A stretch of 5,899 bases of DNA from Candidatus Zixiibacteriota bacterium (GTDB lineage: Bacteria; Zixibacteria; MSB-5A5; GN15; FEB-12). Made by a program: the position numbers and the translations under genes. The DNA is taken from NCBI GenBank assembly GCA_003641345.1, contig QNAD01000142.1:1-5899 (forward strand), written 5' to 3'. Shown here one piece after another: positions 1 to 5,899 of the stretch; the stretch's first letter is position 1; every line of letters begins with the position of its first letter. A model generated the notes under the pieces. That model was given only the letters and a program-made list of their open reading frames with translations, did not search any database and had not been told where the DNA came from.

Positions 1-774
1 GTTTGGCTGGGTCTGATTGGTTATATGGATGATTATTTGAAAGTTATCAAGAAGCAACCCAAAGGAATGATTGGACGTAAAAAACTATTTGGTCAGATTA
101 TGTTGGGACTTCTGTTTGCGCTTCTATTAAAATACTGGGCACCGGGGGTGGCTTACGATGGTACGACATCGATTCCATTTTTTAAAAATTTTGTACTAAT
201 TTTAGGGGTATTATATATACCGTTTATTATTTTTGTTATCACCGGCACATCAAACGGAGTAAATTTAACAGATGGTTTGGATGGGTTGGCAATAGGTTTG
301 AGTGGGATATGTTTGTTCACTTTTGGCGGGATTGCTTATGTTAGCGGGCGTGTTGATTTTGCCAATTATTTGCAGATTGAATATCTTCCGGGGACTGGTG
401 AGTTAACTATATTTTGTGCCGCGGCTGTTGGAGCGGCTGTAGGATTTTTATGGTTCAATTCTCATCCGGCTGAAGTGTTCATGGGTGATACCGGATCGCT
501 TGCTTTAGGCGGTGCCATAGGAGCAATTGCGATTTTGTTAAAAAAAGAATTGCTACTGGTTATTGTCGGCGGTGTTTTTGTAATCGAAGTCCTTTCGGTT
601 ATCATACAAGTTTTATCATATCGCTATCGGGGTGGAAAAAGAATTTTCAAAATGGCACCAATTCACCATCATTTTGAATTGAGCGGATGGGCAGAACCAA
701 AAGTTGTGGTTCGGTTTTGGATAATTGGTGCACTTTGTGCTTTAATAACTTTAGCTACGTTGAAAGTAAGATGA
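1..774 (+). CDS. mraY: Phospho-N-acetylmuramoyl-pentapeptide-transferase MraY (5' partial)
   Basis: MraY is the integral inner-membrane enzyme that transfers phospho-MurNAc-pentapeptide from the UDP-linked precursor to undecaprenyl phosphate, forming lipid I and UMP. The frame is open from base 1 and 257 codons are visible. With the family near 360 residues, roughly the first 100 are missing; the ATG at 25 is internal. In window residue numbers, WLGLIGYMDDY (2-12) carries the Asp pair D10-D11 (E. coli D115/D116). NLTDGLDGLA (88-97) is the next signature. FMGDTGS (160-166) carries D163 (E. coli D267 equivalent). MAPIHHHFE (218-226) is the MraY-specific triple-His motif. Hydrophobic segments separate these motifs, as expected for the last six or so transmembrane helices. 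The C-terminus is intact and shares ATGA with the murD start. The motif set is diagnostic and separates MraY from WecA-type relatives, which lack the HHH motif. Confidence 0.97.
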   Translation, partial: VWLGLIGYMDDYLKVIKKQPKGMIGRKKLFGQIMLGLLFALLLKYWAPGVAYDGTTSIPFFKNFVLILGVLYIPFIIFVITGTSNGVNLTDGLDGLAIGLSGICLFTFGGIAYVSGRVDFANYLQIEYLPGTGELTIFCAAAVGAAVGFLWFNSHPAEVFMGDTGSLALGGAIGAIAILLKKELLLVIVGGVFVIEVLSVIIQVLSYRYRGGKRIFKMAPIHHHFELSGWAEPKVVVRFWIIGALCALITLATLKVR

Positions 775-2156
775 CTACGGAAGAAAAAATAAAAAATAGA
801 CGTATTGGAATTATTGGCATGGCAAGGTCAGGATTAGCCGCCGCTAAATTAGCGGCTAAGCTTGGCGGTCAAGTTCTTGTTTCTGATAGTGCCGAAGAAT
901 CTAAGCTGTTGGAACAGATTAGTGAATTAAGAAAATTGAGTATCCCATTTGAAACCGATGGTCATTCAGAGAATCTATTGGGATGTGATTATCTGGTTCT
1001 TTCGCCGGGCGTTCCGCTTAATATTGAAATACTAAAAAAAGCACAGAAAAAAGGGATACCGATTTTTTCTGAGATTGAATTCGGCTATTGGGTTTGCAAG
1101 GGAACGATTATAGCAGTAACTGGTTCAAACGGTAAAACCACAACGACAACTTTGATTGGTGAAATATTTAAAGCCGCCGGTTACAACACTTTTGTTTGTG
1201 GTAATATAGGTCTTCCGTTTTGTGAAGTTGCTGATAAGATTGGTAAACATGATATTGCGGTAGTTGAAATATCTACTTTTCAATTAGAAACAATAGAGGA
1301 TTTTAAGCCACATGTTGCAGTAATATTAAATCTTTCACCAGACCATCTTGATCGTCACGGTTCTTTTAATGCTTATAAAGCTCTGAAATATCGCATTGCT
1401 GAGAATCAAACCGATACTGAATTTCTTGTTTTGAATGAAGAAGATAAATCACTAACAACAGATAACATTAAATCTGGTGCGGAAAGATTATTATTTACGA
1501 CAAGAGATAAATCTGAGATGAAAGTATTTGTTTCGGATAATAAATTAGTATCGAATTTTGATAGTAATAAACAAAATATAATTGATATAAATGAAATCTT
1601 GATTCAAGGTCCTCATAATTTACAAAATGCAGTTGCGGCAGTTTGTGTCTCATCGATTTTTAAAATTGATTCTAAAGTTATAAAAAATGTATTGAGTACA
1701 TTTAGTGGGGTTGAGCATCGTCTGGAAAAGATAGGGCAAGTTGCCGGAGTTAATTTCGTAAATGATTCTAAGGCGACTAATGTGGAATCTGTCTGTTATG
1801 CAATTAGATCAGTAGCTAAGCCGATTTATTTAATTGCAGGTGGTCGTGATAAGGGGGCGCCCTATGATAAGATTGCAGAAATTGGAAAAGATAAAATCAA
1901 AGAAATTTATGCAATAGGTGAAGCCAAAGAGAAGATTTTTGAACAGCTTGGGAAAACTATTCCGGTACATTTAATTGATAGCTTGGAAAATGCTGTTCAA
2001 CTCAGTTTTGAAAAAGCGACACCGGGGGGGACGGTTTTATTATCCCCCGGATGTGCCAGTTTTGATATGTTTAAAAATTACGAACATCGAGGGCAGATAT
2101 TTAAAGAAGCGGTAGCTTCTTTGAAGGGCAAAAGGGATGAAAAAGTTAACAGCTGA
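771..2156 (+). CDS. murD: UDP-N-acetylmuramoyl-L-alanine--D-glutamate ligase MurD
   Basis: Cytoplasmic Mur ligase that adds D-glutamate to UDP-MurNAc-L-Ala using ATP; 461 residues, within the family range (E. coli 438). The N-terminal Rossmann-like UDP-binding domain begins with GIIGMARSG (about 13-21). The central ATPase has the P-loop GSNGKTTTT (118-126, K122), EISTFQLE (166-173, Mg-binding Glu E166; Thr replaces the usual second Ser) and DHLDRH (191-196). K206 lines up with the carbamylated Lys of E. coli MurD. The C-terminal domain shows HRLE, NDSKATN (331-337), GGRDKG and SPGCASFDMF (425-434). I chose ATG 771 because it makes an ATGA overlap with the mraY stop and places the Rossmann motif normally. 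An in-frame ATG at 687 would only read mraY sequence out of frame. No strong Shine-Dalgarno precedes 771, so translation probably depends on coupling to mraY. Residues about 220-285 are Lys/Asp/Asn-rich and poorly conserved. Confidence 0.96.
   Translation: MTTEEKIKNRRIGIIGMARSGLAAAKLAAKLGGQVLVSDSAEESKLLEQISELRKLSIPFETDGHSENLLGCDYLVLSPGVPLNIEILKKAQKKGIPIFSEIEFGYWVCKGTIIAVTGSNGKTTTTTLIGEIFKAAGYNTFVCGNIGLPFCEVADKIGKHDIAVVEISTFQLETIEDFKPHVAVILNLSPDHLDRHGSFNAYKALKYRIAENQTDTEFLVLNEEDKSLTTDNIKSGAERLLFTTRDKSEMKVFVSDNKLVSNFDSNKQNIIDINEILIQGPHNLQNAVAAVCVSSIFKIDSKVIKNVLSTFSGVEHRLEKIGQVAGVNFVNDSKATNVESVCYAIRSVAKPIYLIAGGRDKGAPYDKIAEIGKDKIKEIYAIGEAKEKIFEQLGKTIPVHLIDSLENAVQLSFEKATPGGTVLLSPGCASFDMFKNYEHRGQIFKEAVASLKGKRDEKVNS
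840..856. repeat. Perfect 17-base palindrome inside early murD
   Basis: GCCGCTAA (840-847), a central A (848) and TTAGCGGC (849-856) form a perfect inverted repeat about 70 bases after the murD start. An alternative, mutually exclusive hairpin uses TTAGCCGC (834-841) and GCGGCTAA (852-859) with a 10-base loop. The codons spell the Ala-Ala-Ala-Lys-Leu-Ala-Ala-Lys-Leu helix after the nucleotide-binding glycines. The protein's own repeat may therefore explain part of the symmetry. Function is unknown; it may be coincidental. Confidence 0.5.
2022..2050. repeat. GC-rich inverted repeat with seven-G run in late murD
   Basis: CCGGGGG (2022-2028) pairs perfectly with CCCCCGG (2044-2050) around a 15-base, mostly A/T loop. 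The left arm is part of a run of seven G (2024-2030). It lies in the codons for Pro-Gly-Gly through Ser-Pro-Gly, just before the conserved C-terminal motif of MurD. No U-tract follows directly, so it does not look like an intrinsic terminator. It would form a stable hairpin in the mRNA about 90 bases upstream of the ftsW start. Confidence 0.5.
2123..2128 (+). promoter_or_regulatory. Ribosome binding site for ftsW
   Basis: GAAGGG lies within the end of murD, eight bases before the ATG at 2137. It supports that ATG as the ftsW start and the 20-base overlap with murD. A second purine run, AAAAGGG, touches the ATG directly and is too close to be the main site. Confidence 0.6.
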
Positions 2157-3240
2157 TAAAAAAATCAGAGAACAACTGTTTACCGCTTACATTATAATTA
2201 TTGTAATTGGATTGGTAATGATATATTCGACTTCGTCGGTAATGGCTGAGAGTAGGTTTGGTTCCAATTTTCATTTTCTAAAAAACCAGTTTTTTTGGGT
2301 GTTGGTTTCGATGTTTGCAATTTGGATAATCAATAAAGTAGATTTGAAAAAAATAGCCATCTACAGTGCTCCATCTCTTTTTGGGATTATGTTACTTTTA
2401 TTATTGGTTTTTTTGATGCCGACTCGTAACGGTTCTCATCGCTGGCTTATACTTGGTCCTTTTACCATGCAACCATCAGAATTATTTAAGTTGGTTATGA
2501 TATTTTATCTTGCCTTTTCTTTGTCAAATCCAAAAAGAAATTTATCAGATTGGAAACAGTTGTTATTTCCCTATGTGCCGTTGCTTGGGTTAGGGATGAT
2601 GCTTATTGTCCTTGAACCTGATTTGGGGACAGTTTTGGTAATAGCTATTACAGCAATAAGTATTTTCTTTTTAGCAGGAGCAAAGTTGAAGCATATGATT
2701 TTTGGGCTTGCTCCGATGGCTATGGGTGCATTGGTTTTGGTGTTTGGCTTGGGATATAAAAAAGCTCGAATAATGGATTTTATATCATCGATTGGAAATC
2801 CGTTATTGGGTAGCTATCAATCTAAACAAGCGGCATTAACTTTGGGTGCAGGTGGTATTACTGGAGCCGGTCTGGGAGATGGACGGCAGAAATTATTTTT
2901 CCTGCCTTATCCTCATACTGATTTTATTTTTGCCTCTATTGGAGAAGAGATTGGGTTGGTTGGGCTACTGTTTATTTTATCAACCCTGTTTTTTATTTTA
3001 TGGAAAGGGTTAAAAGTTGCCTCTATGCAACCGGACAAATTTGGATTCCTGCTAGCGGCAGGCATGACTATATCACTATTTATAAATATTGCAATTAATC
3101 TGGGAGTTGTTTGTAGCATTCTTCCGGTTACAGGACTGCCTCTGCCGTTTATTTCATATGGCGGGTCATCGTTGTTGATATCAAGTGCGGCGATTGGCGT
3201 ATTGCTAAATTTATCACGTAGAGTGGTAGTAAAAAGATGA
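2137..3240 (+). CDS. ftsW: SEDS-family septal peptidoglycan polymerase FtsW
   Basis: FtsW is the SEDS glycosyltransferase that polymerises lipid II at the division septum together with a class B penicillin-binding protein. It has 367 residues, normal for the family. By eye there are about ten hydrophobic helices (near 14-34, 51-66, 73-95, 113-130, 144-158, 163-180, 184-205, 268-288, 303-325 and 342-360) after a short basic N-terminus. Family motifs are GSHRWL (99-104), QPSELFKL (112-119), EPDLGT (160-165), SYQSKQA (226-232), HTDFIF (260-265) with the essential Asp D262, and PVTGLPLPFISYGGSS (330-345). The large extracytoplasmic loop, about 206-267, carries the catalytic region. LPYPHTDF has Tyr-Pro where many FtsW proteins have Glu-Ala or Glu-Pro. 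The position between murD and murG in a dcw cluster argues for FtsW over RodA. The start at 2137 has a good Shine-Dalgarno and overlaps murD by 20 bases. The stop overlaps murG. Confidence 0.95.
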   Translation: MKKLTADKKIREQLFTAYIIIIVIGLVMIYSTSSVMAESRFGSNFHFLKNQFFWVLVSMFAIWIINKVDLKKIAIYSAPSLFGIMLLLLLVFLMPTRNGSHRWLILGPFTMQPSELFKLVMIFYLAFSLSNPKRNLSDWKQLLFPYVPLLGLGMMLIVLEPDLGTVLVIAITAISIFFLAGAKLKHMIFGLAPMAMGALVLVFGLGYKKARIMDFISSIGNPLLGSYQSKQAALTLGAGGITGAGLGDGRQKLFFLPYPHTDFIFASIGEEIGLVGLLFILSTLFFILWKGLKVASMQPDKFGFLLAAGMTISLFINIAINLGVVCSILPVTGLPLPFISYGGSSLLISSAAIGVLLNLSRRVVVKR

Positions 3241-4385
3241 ATATGGATTCTGTTAAAATTATATTTGCCGGAGGTGGCACAGGTGGGCATTTGTATCCGG
3301 CTATTGCTATTGCTGATAAGATTAAAGAGTTGCTTGCAAATAAAGTTGAAGCAGAGATTCTGTTTATTGGGACTAAAAGAGGTTTGGAGTATAGAATAAA
3401 AGATAAATTAAATTATCCTCTTGAAACGTTGAGTATCAGAGGTATCGCTCGTTCATTTACCTTGAAAAACCTTCTTGTTCCATTTGCAATAATCAGCTCG
3501 CTTTGGAAAATGAATTCAATTATGAACAGGTTTAAGCCGGACCTGGTTGTTGGTACTGGTGGGTATGTATGCTGGCCTGTTGTTAGTACAGCTTATAGGA
3601 AAAAAATTCCGGCGGTATTACAGGAACAGAATTCTTATCCCGGTTTGTCTGTCAGAAAATTAGCATCGAAAGTGCAAAAAATATATCTTGGATTTGAAAG
3701 AGCAAAAGATTGGTTTAAGACCGATGCGGAAATTATTGTAACCGGAAACCCAATAAGGTCTGATATCTCAAAAGGGGATAGTGTAAAAACATTGCAACGG
3801 CAGAATTTATCACTTGAGAAAAAGACGATTCTCATTCTTGGCGGTTCTCAGGGTGCGAGGGCAATTAATGATTCTGTTTTAAGAAGTTTGAAAAATGAAA
3901 ATATAAAAGATGGCTATCAAATTTTATGGCAGACGGGAAAAAGGGGTTACACGGATGTAACTAATCAATTAGGCAATAAGGCTAATTGCTCCCTTTTTCC
4001 GTTTGCCCATGATATGCACAATATTTACGCTACTGCAGACTTGGTTATTGCTCGTGCCGGAGCATTAACATTAGCCGAACTTATTGCCTGTAAATTACCA
4101 TCGATTCTTATCCCATATCCGTTTGCGGCAGGTGAACATCAGAAAAAGAATGCTCAGTTTTTGGTTGATAGCAAAATGGCAATAATGGTTGAAGAGAAAG
4201 ATTTGGATCAAACAGATATTATTAAAAAAGCTGTCTCAACTTTGAGTAGTGATGAACATAATAGTATTAAGAAAAACTTAGAAAATTACATAGCTGGGAA
4301 AAAACCGGCAGTTGATTTAATAGCTGAAGATATAATTGAAATTATTAATAAAAATAAATTAGCGGAGAAAAAGATTGCATCTTGA
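3237..4385 (+). CDS. murG: UDP-GlcNAc:lipid I N-acetylglucosaminyltransferase MurG
   Basis: Peripheral membrane GT-B (GT28 family) enzyme on the cytoplasmic face that adds GlcNAc from UDP-GlcNAc to lipid I, giving lipid II. It has 382 residues, slightly longer than E. coli MurG (355). The N-terminal acceptor domain has the glycine loop GGGTGGH (12-18), GTGGYV (106-111) and EQNSYPG (130-136). TGNPIR (169-174) marks the approach to the second domain. The C-terminal donor domain has GGSQGAR (202-208), RAGALTLAEL (273-282, with the UDP-GlcNAc-contacting Glu E281) and a region at 297-306 matching the usual QxxNA segment. The Lys-rich tail (about 371-380) is extra. The start at 3237 gives an ATGA overlap with ftsW. 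A second in-frame ATG at 3243 would shorten the protein by two residues and cannot be excluded. GAGTGG at 3221-3226 is a weak Shine-Dalgarno ten bases upstream of 3237. Confidence 0.96.
   Translation: MNMDSVKIIFAGGGTGGHLYPAIAIADKIKELLANKVEAEILFIGTKRGLEYRIKDKLNYPLETLSIRGIARSFTLKNLLVPFAIISSLWKMNSIMNRFKPDLVVGTGGYVCWPVVSTAYRKKIPAVLQEQNSYPGLSVRKLASKVQKIYLGFERAKDWFKTDAEIIVTGNPIRSDISKGDSVKTLQRQNLSLEKKTILILGGSQGARAINDSVLRSLKNENIKDGYQILWQTGKRGYTDVTNQLGNKANCSLFPFAHDMHNIYATADLVIARAGALTLAELIACKLPSILIPYPFAAGEHQKKNAQFLVDSKMAIMVEEKDLDQTDIIKKAVSTLSSDEHNSIKKNLENYIAGKKPAVDLIAEDIIEIINKNKLAEKKIAS
4364..4367 (+). promoter_or_regulatory. Shine-Dalgarno-like GGAG before an alternative murC start
   Basis: GGAG within CGGAGAAA, near the end of murG, lies seven bases before an in-frame TTG at 4375. 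The spacing and match are better than those of the sequence before ATG 4432. It may start a murC product 19 residues longer, or may simply attract ribosomes that then reinitiate at 4432. The sequence alone does not decide this. Confidence 0.35.
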
Positions 4386-4431
4386 CTGTACACCTATTGA
4401 ACAAATTGAAAATTTTGGATGTGAAACAATA

Positions 4432-5808
4432 ATGTTCGGAAAAATAAAAAAATTATACTTTGTCGGCATCGGTGGGGCGGGGATGTCGGGTATTGCTGAG
4501 ATATTACACAATCTTGGTTATACTATTAAAGGCTCCGACAACTCTCCGTCATCGGTAACTGAGTATCTTCATAACCTTGGGATTACAATCTACAATGAAC
4601 AGATTGCAGATAACGTTTCAGATGCTGATGTTGTTGTAATCTCATCAGCTATAAGTAAAGATAATCCGGAAGTTAAAAAGGCAAATGAGTTGGGAATCCC
4701 TGTTATCAAGCGAGCGGAGATGCTTGGAGAGCTGATGCGATTGAAATTCTCAATCGGTGTTGCCGGCACTCATGGAAAAACATCCACAACTTCGATGATT
4801 GGAAGAATCGTTCAGTTAGCTGATTTAAAACCTACTATAATTGTGGGCGGTATCGTAGCCGAACTTGGAACCGGAGCATCTTTGGGAAGCGGTGATTATC
4901 TGATAGCGGAAGCTGACGAATATGATAAATCATTTTTGGCGATGTATCCATCGATTGCTGTTATCACCAACCTTGAGGCAGATCATTTGGATTGTTATGA
5001 TGGTTTAGAAGATTTGAAAAACTCATTTTTGTCATTTATGAACCGTGTACCATTTTATGGCTCTGTAATTCTTTCTGCAGATGATGAGAATTTGATGAAA
5101 CTCCGGCCACATTTAAATAGACCCAGTAGCACTTTTGGTTTTACTGTCGAGTCTGATTATAGAGCTGTTAATGTAAAGTCAGCTAACGGGCAATCTGTAT
5201 TTTCTGTTTACCATAATGAAGACTTGCTTGGAGAAGCGGTTCTGAATGTTCCCGGTCGTTATAATGTCAGTAATGCTTTAGCCGCTATTGCAACCTGCCA
5301 CCAAATTGAGATACCATTTGAAGTTATTGCAGATGCTTTAAGGCAATTTAAAGGCGTTGGGCGGAGGTTTGAAAGGGTTGCTGAAATAAATGATATTTTG
5401 CTTTTTGATGATTATGCCCATCATCCGACCGAAGTGAAAGCTACTCTTGAGATGGCAAAAAATGAATATAAGCGAAGAATAATTGTTGTCTTTCAACCTC
5501 ATTTGTTCAGCCGTACAAAAGAATTTGCTGAAAAATTTGCAGAGGTTTTAGCTATAGCGGACAAGTGCATTCTGACTGATATTTATCCTGCTCGTGAAAA
5601 ACCGATAGAAGGCGTTACTTCCGAATTGATTCTTAAATATGCCAATGAAATGAAGATTGGTGATTTTGAATATGTTGGTAAAAAAAGAAATGCTCCGGAT
5701 AAAGTTTTAGAAATTGCTCAATCGGGTGATTTAATTATTACTATGGGAGCAGGTTCTATTACGCATATAAAAAATGAAATTTCTGAAGGATTGCATATAA
5801 TTGATTAA
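4432..5808 (+). CDS. murC: UDP-N-acetylmuramate--L-alanine ligase MurC
   Basis: Cytoplasmic Mur ligase that adds the first stem amino acid, L-alanine, to UDP-MurNAc with ATP. It has 458 residues from ATG 4432, the usual family length. The N-terminal Rossmann domain starts MFGKIKKLYFVGIGGAGMSG (1-20), which matches where MurC proteins normally begin. The central domain has the P-loop GTHGKTST (112-119), EADEYDKSF (160-168) and NLEADHLDCY (180-189). NVSNALAA (278-285) and GVGRRFE (308-314) follow. The C-terminal domain has DDYAHHPTEV (326-335), FQPHLFSRTKEF (354-365), YPAREKPIEGV (385-395) and GAGS (440-442). The GTHGKT and AHHPTE motifs separate MurC from MurD/E/F, and nothing here suggests an Mpl ligase. 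The frame stays open upstream to a TTG at 4375, adding 19 residues; I prefer 4432 on family alignment, although only a weak GGATG precedes it. The gap from murG is 46 bases. The stop overlaps the next gene by eight bases. Confidence 0.95.
   Translation: MFGKIKKLYFVGIGGAGMSGIAEILHNLGYTIKGSDNSPSSVTEYLHNLGITIYNEQIADNVSDADVVVISSAISKDNPEVKKANELGIPVIKRAEMLGELMRLKFSIGVAGTHGKTSTTSMIGRIVQLADLKPTIIVGGIVAELGTGASLGSGDYLIAEADEYDKSFLAMYPSIAVITNLEADHLDCYDGLEDLKNSFLSFMNRVPFYGSVILSADDENLMKLRPHLNRPSSTFGFTVESDYRAVNVKSANGQSVFSVYHNEDLLGEAVLNVPGRYNVSNALAAIATCHQIEIPFEVIADALRQFKGVGRRFERVAEINDILLFDDYAHHPTEVKATLEMAKNEYKRRIIVVFQPHLFSRTKEFAEKFAEVLAIADKCILTDIYPAREKPIEGVTSELILKYANEMKIGDFEYVGKKRNAPDKVLEIAQSGDLIITMGAGSITHIKNEISEGLHIID
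5785..5790 (+). promoter_or_regulatory. Ribosome binding site for the TTG-started gene after murC
   Basis: GAAGGA inside the last codons of murC lies ten bases before the TTG at 5801. The reading frame has a TAA at 5798-5800, immediately before the TTG, so no start further upstream is possible. This supports TTG 5801 as the start. Confidence 0.5.
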
Positions 5809-5899
5809 GCTTGATTTAAAATATAGATTAATTGCACTTGGTGTTATCGTTATTGCGTTGGTGATGATGATATCAATCAATTATACCGATGCTTTCCAA
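5801..5899 (+). CDS. ftsQ: Probable cell division protein FtsQ, N-terminal fragment (3' partial)
   Basis: An open frame of 33 codons runs from TTG 5801 off the window edge. It has a short basic N-terminus (K3, K7, R9), then an uninterrupted hydrophobic stretch at about residues 10-26 (LIALGVIVIALVMMISI), then polar NYTDAFQ. This is the layout of a single-pass inner-membrane protein with its N-terminus inside, such as FtsQ/DivIB, which binds FtsB/FtsL and links the divisome to septal synthesis. The ftsQ call rests on position: in Bacteroidetes-type dcw clusters ftsQ follows murC directly and precedes ftsA and ftsZ. No FtsQ domain (POTRA or beta) is visible yet, so the family is inferred, not seen. 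MurB is unlikely because it is a soluble flavoprotein without such a helix. The start overlaps the murC stop by eight bases and has GAAGGA ten bases upstream. Confidence 0.6.
   Translation, partial: MIKLDLKYRLIALGVIVIALVMMISINYTDAFQ

Noticed and set aside
687..770. Possible 28-residue N-terminal extension of murD from ATG 687
   Set aside because: The extension reads the conserved mraY C-terminus in another frame, and its sequence does not resemble any MurD N-terminus. ATG 771 gives a standard ATGA junction.
1854..1863. GGGGGCGCCC, containing an eight-base palindrome in murD
   Set aside because: It has no loop and no extension, and it is explained by the Lys-Gly-Ala-Pro codons of a conserved region.
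2913..3290. Minus-strand open frame of 125 codons opposite the ftsW end and murG start
   Set aside because: It lies wholly antisense to two well-supported genes, has no recognisable domain, and its Pro/Asn-rich translation looks like reverse-strand reading of membrane-protein codons.
3298..3314. Short direct repeat of GCTATT in early murG
   Set aside because: It encodes the alternating Ala-Ile residues of the conserved helix after the GGGTGGH loop, so protein sequence explains it.
3635..3835. Minus-strand open frame of 66 codons inside murG
   Set aside because: It is antisense to conserved MurG coding sequence, short, and without motif or ribosome binding site support.
4382..4434. Promoter-like boxes before murC (TTGACT at 4382; TTGAAA at 4406 with AATAAT at 4428)
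   Set aside because: TTGACT has no fitting -10 box. The second pair would start transcription downstream of the murC start codon. Such matches are expected by chance in AT-rich DNA.
5806..5820. Possible terminator after murC
   Set aside because: There is no stable hairpin or U-run, and an overlapping open frame continues past the stop, so the operon appears to go on.

Overview
This window is a compact stretch of a bacterial division and cell wall (dcw) cluster. All genes lie on the plus strand in the order mraY (5' end cut off) - murD - ftsW - murG - murC - start of a membrane protein that is probably ftsQ. Coding sequence fills the window almost end to end. The only non-coding gap is 46 bases before murC, and even that may be coding if a TTG start is used. 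I see no mobile element, RNA gene, CRISPR array, terminator or convincing promoter.

The DNA is clearly AT-rich. The order murG-murC followed directly by an ftsQ-like gene, with no murB or ddl between, is what Bacteroidetes/Chlorobi and related FCB-type phyla show. Proteobacteria usually have murC-(murB)-ddl-ftsQ. Several family motifs lean the same way, such as the MraY segment around the 'PGTGELT' residues, 'EQNSYPG' in MurG, 'EADEYDKSF' in MurC and 'LPYPHTDF' in FtsW. I infer a Gram-negative-type FCB or allied, possibly uncultured, bacterium. The phylum cannot be fixed from this window.

Layout: 1-774 is mraY, missing about the first 100 codons. 771-2156 is murD, joined to mraY by an ATGA overlap. 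2137-3240 is ftsW, overlapping murD by 20 bases. 3237-4385 is murG, with another ATGA overlap. 4432-5808 is murC, with an alternative upstream TTG start at 4375 that would overlap murG. From 5801 to the window edge is a TTG-started single-pass membrane protein overlapping the murC stop.

Together these genes cover the core of peptidoglycan precursor assembly and its septal use. MurC and MurD add L-Ala and D-Glu to UDP-MurNAc in the cytoplasm. MraY moves the phospho-MurNAc-pentapeptide onto undecaprenyl phosphate to make lipid I. MurG adds GlcNAc to make lipid II. FtsW, with its partner class B PBP, polymerises lipid II at the septum, and FtsQ would link to the divisome. The overlapping stops and starts point to one transcript with translational coupling.

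This is an ordinary, conserved locus, and I did not find a new biological system. The points most worth a second look are a marked excess of the tetramer CCGG over GGCC, a 17-base perfect palindrome early in murD, a GC-rich hairpin with a seven-G run late in murD, and the ambiguous murC start.
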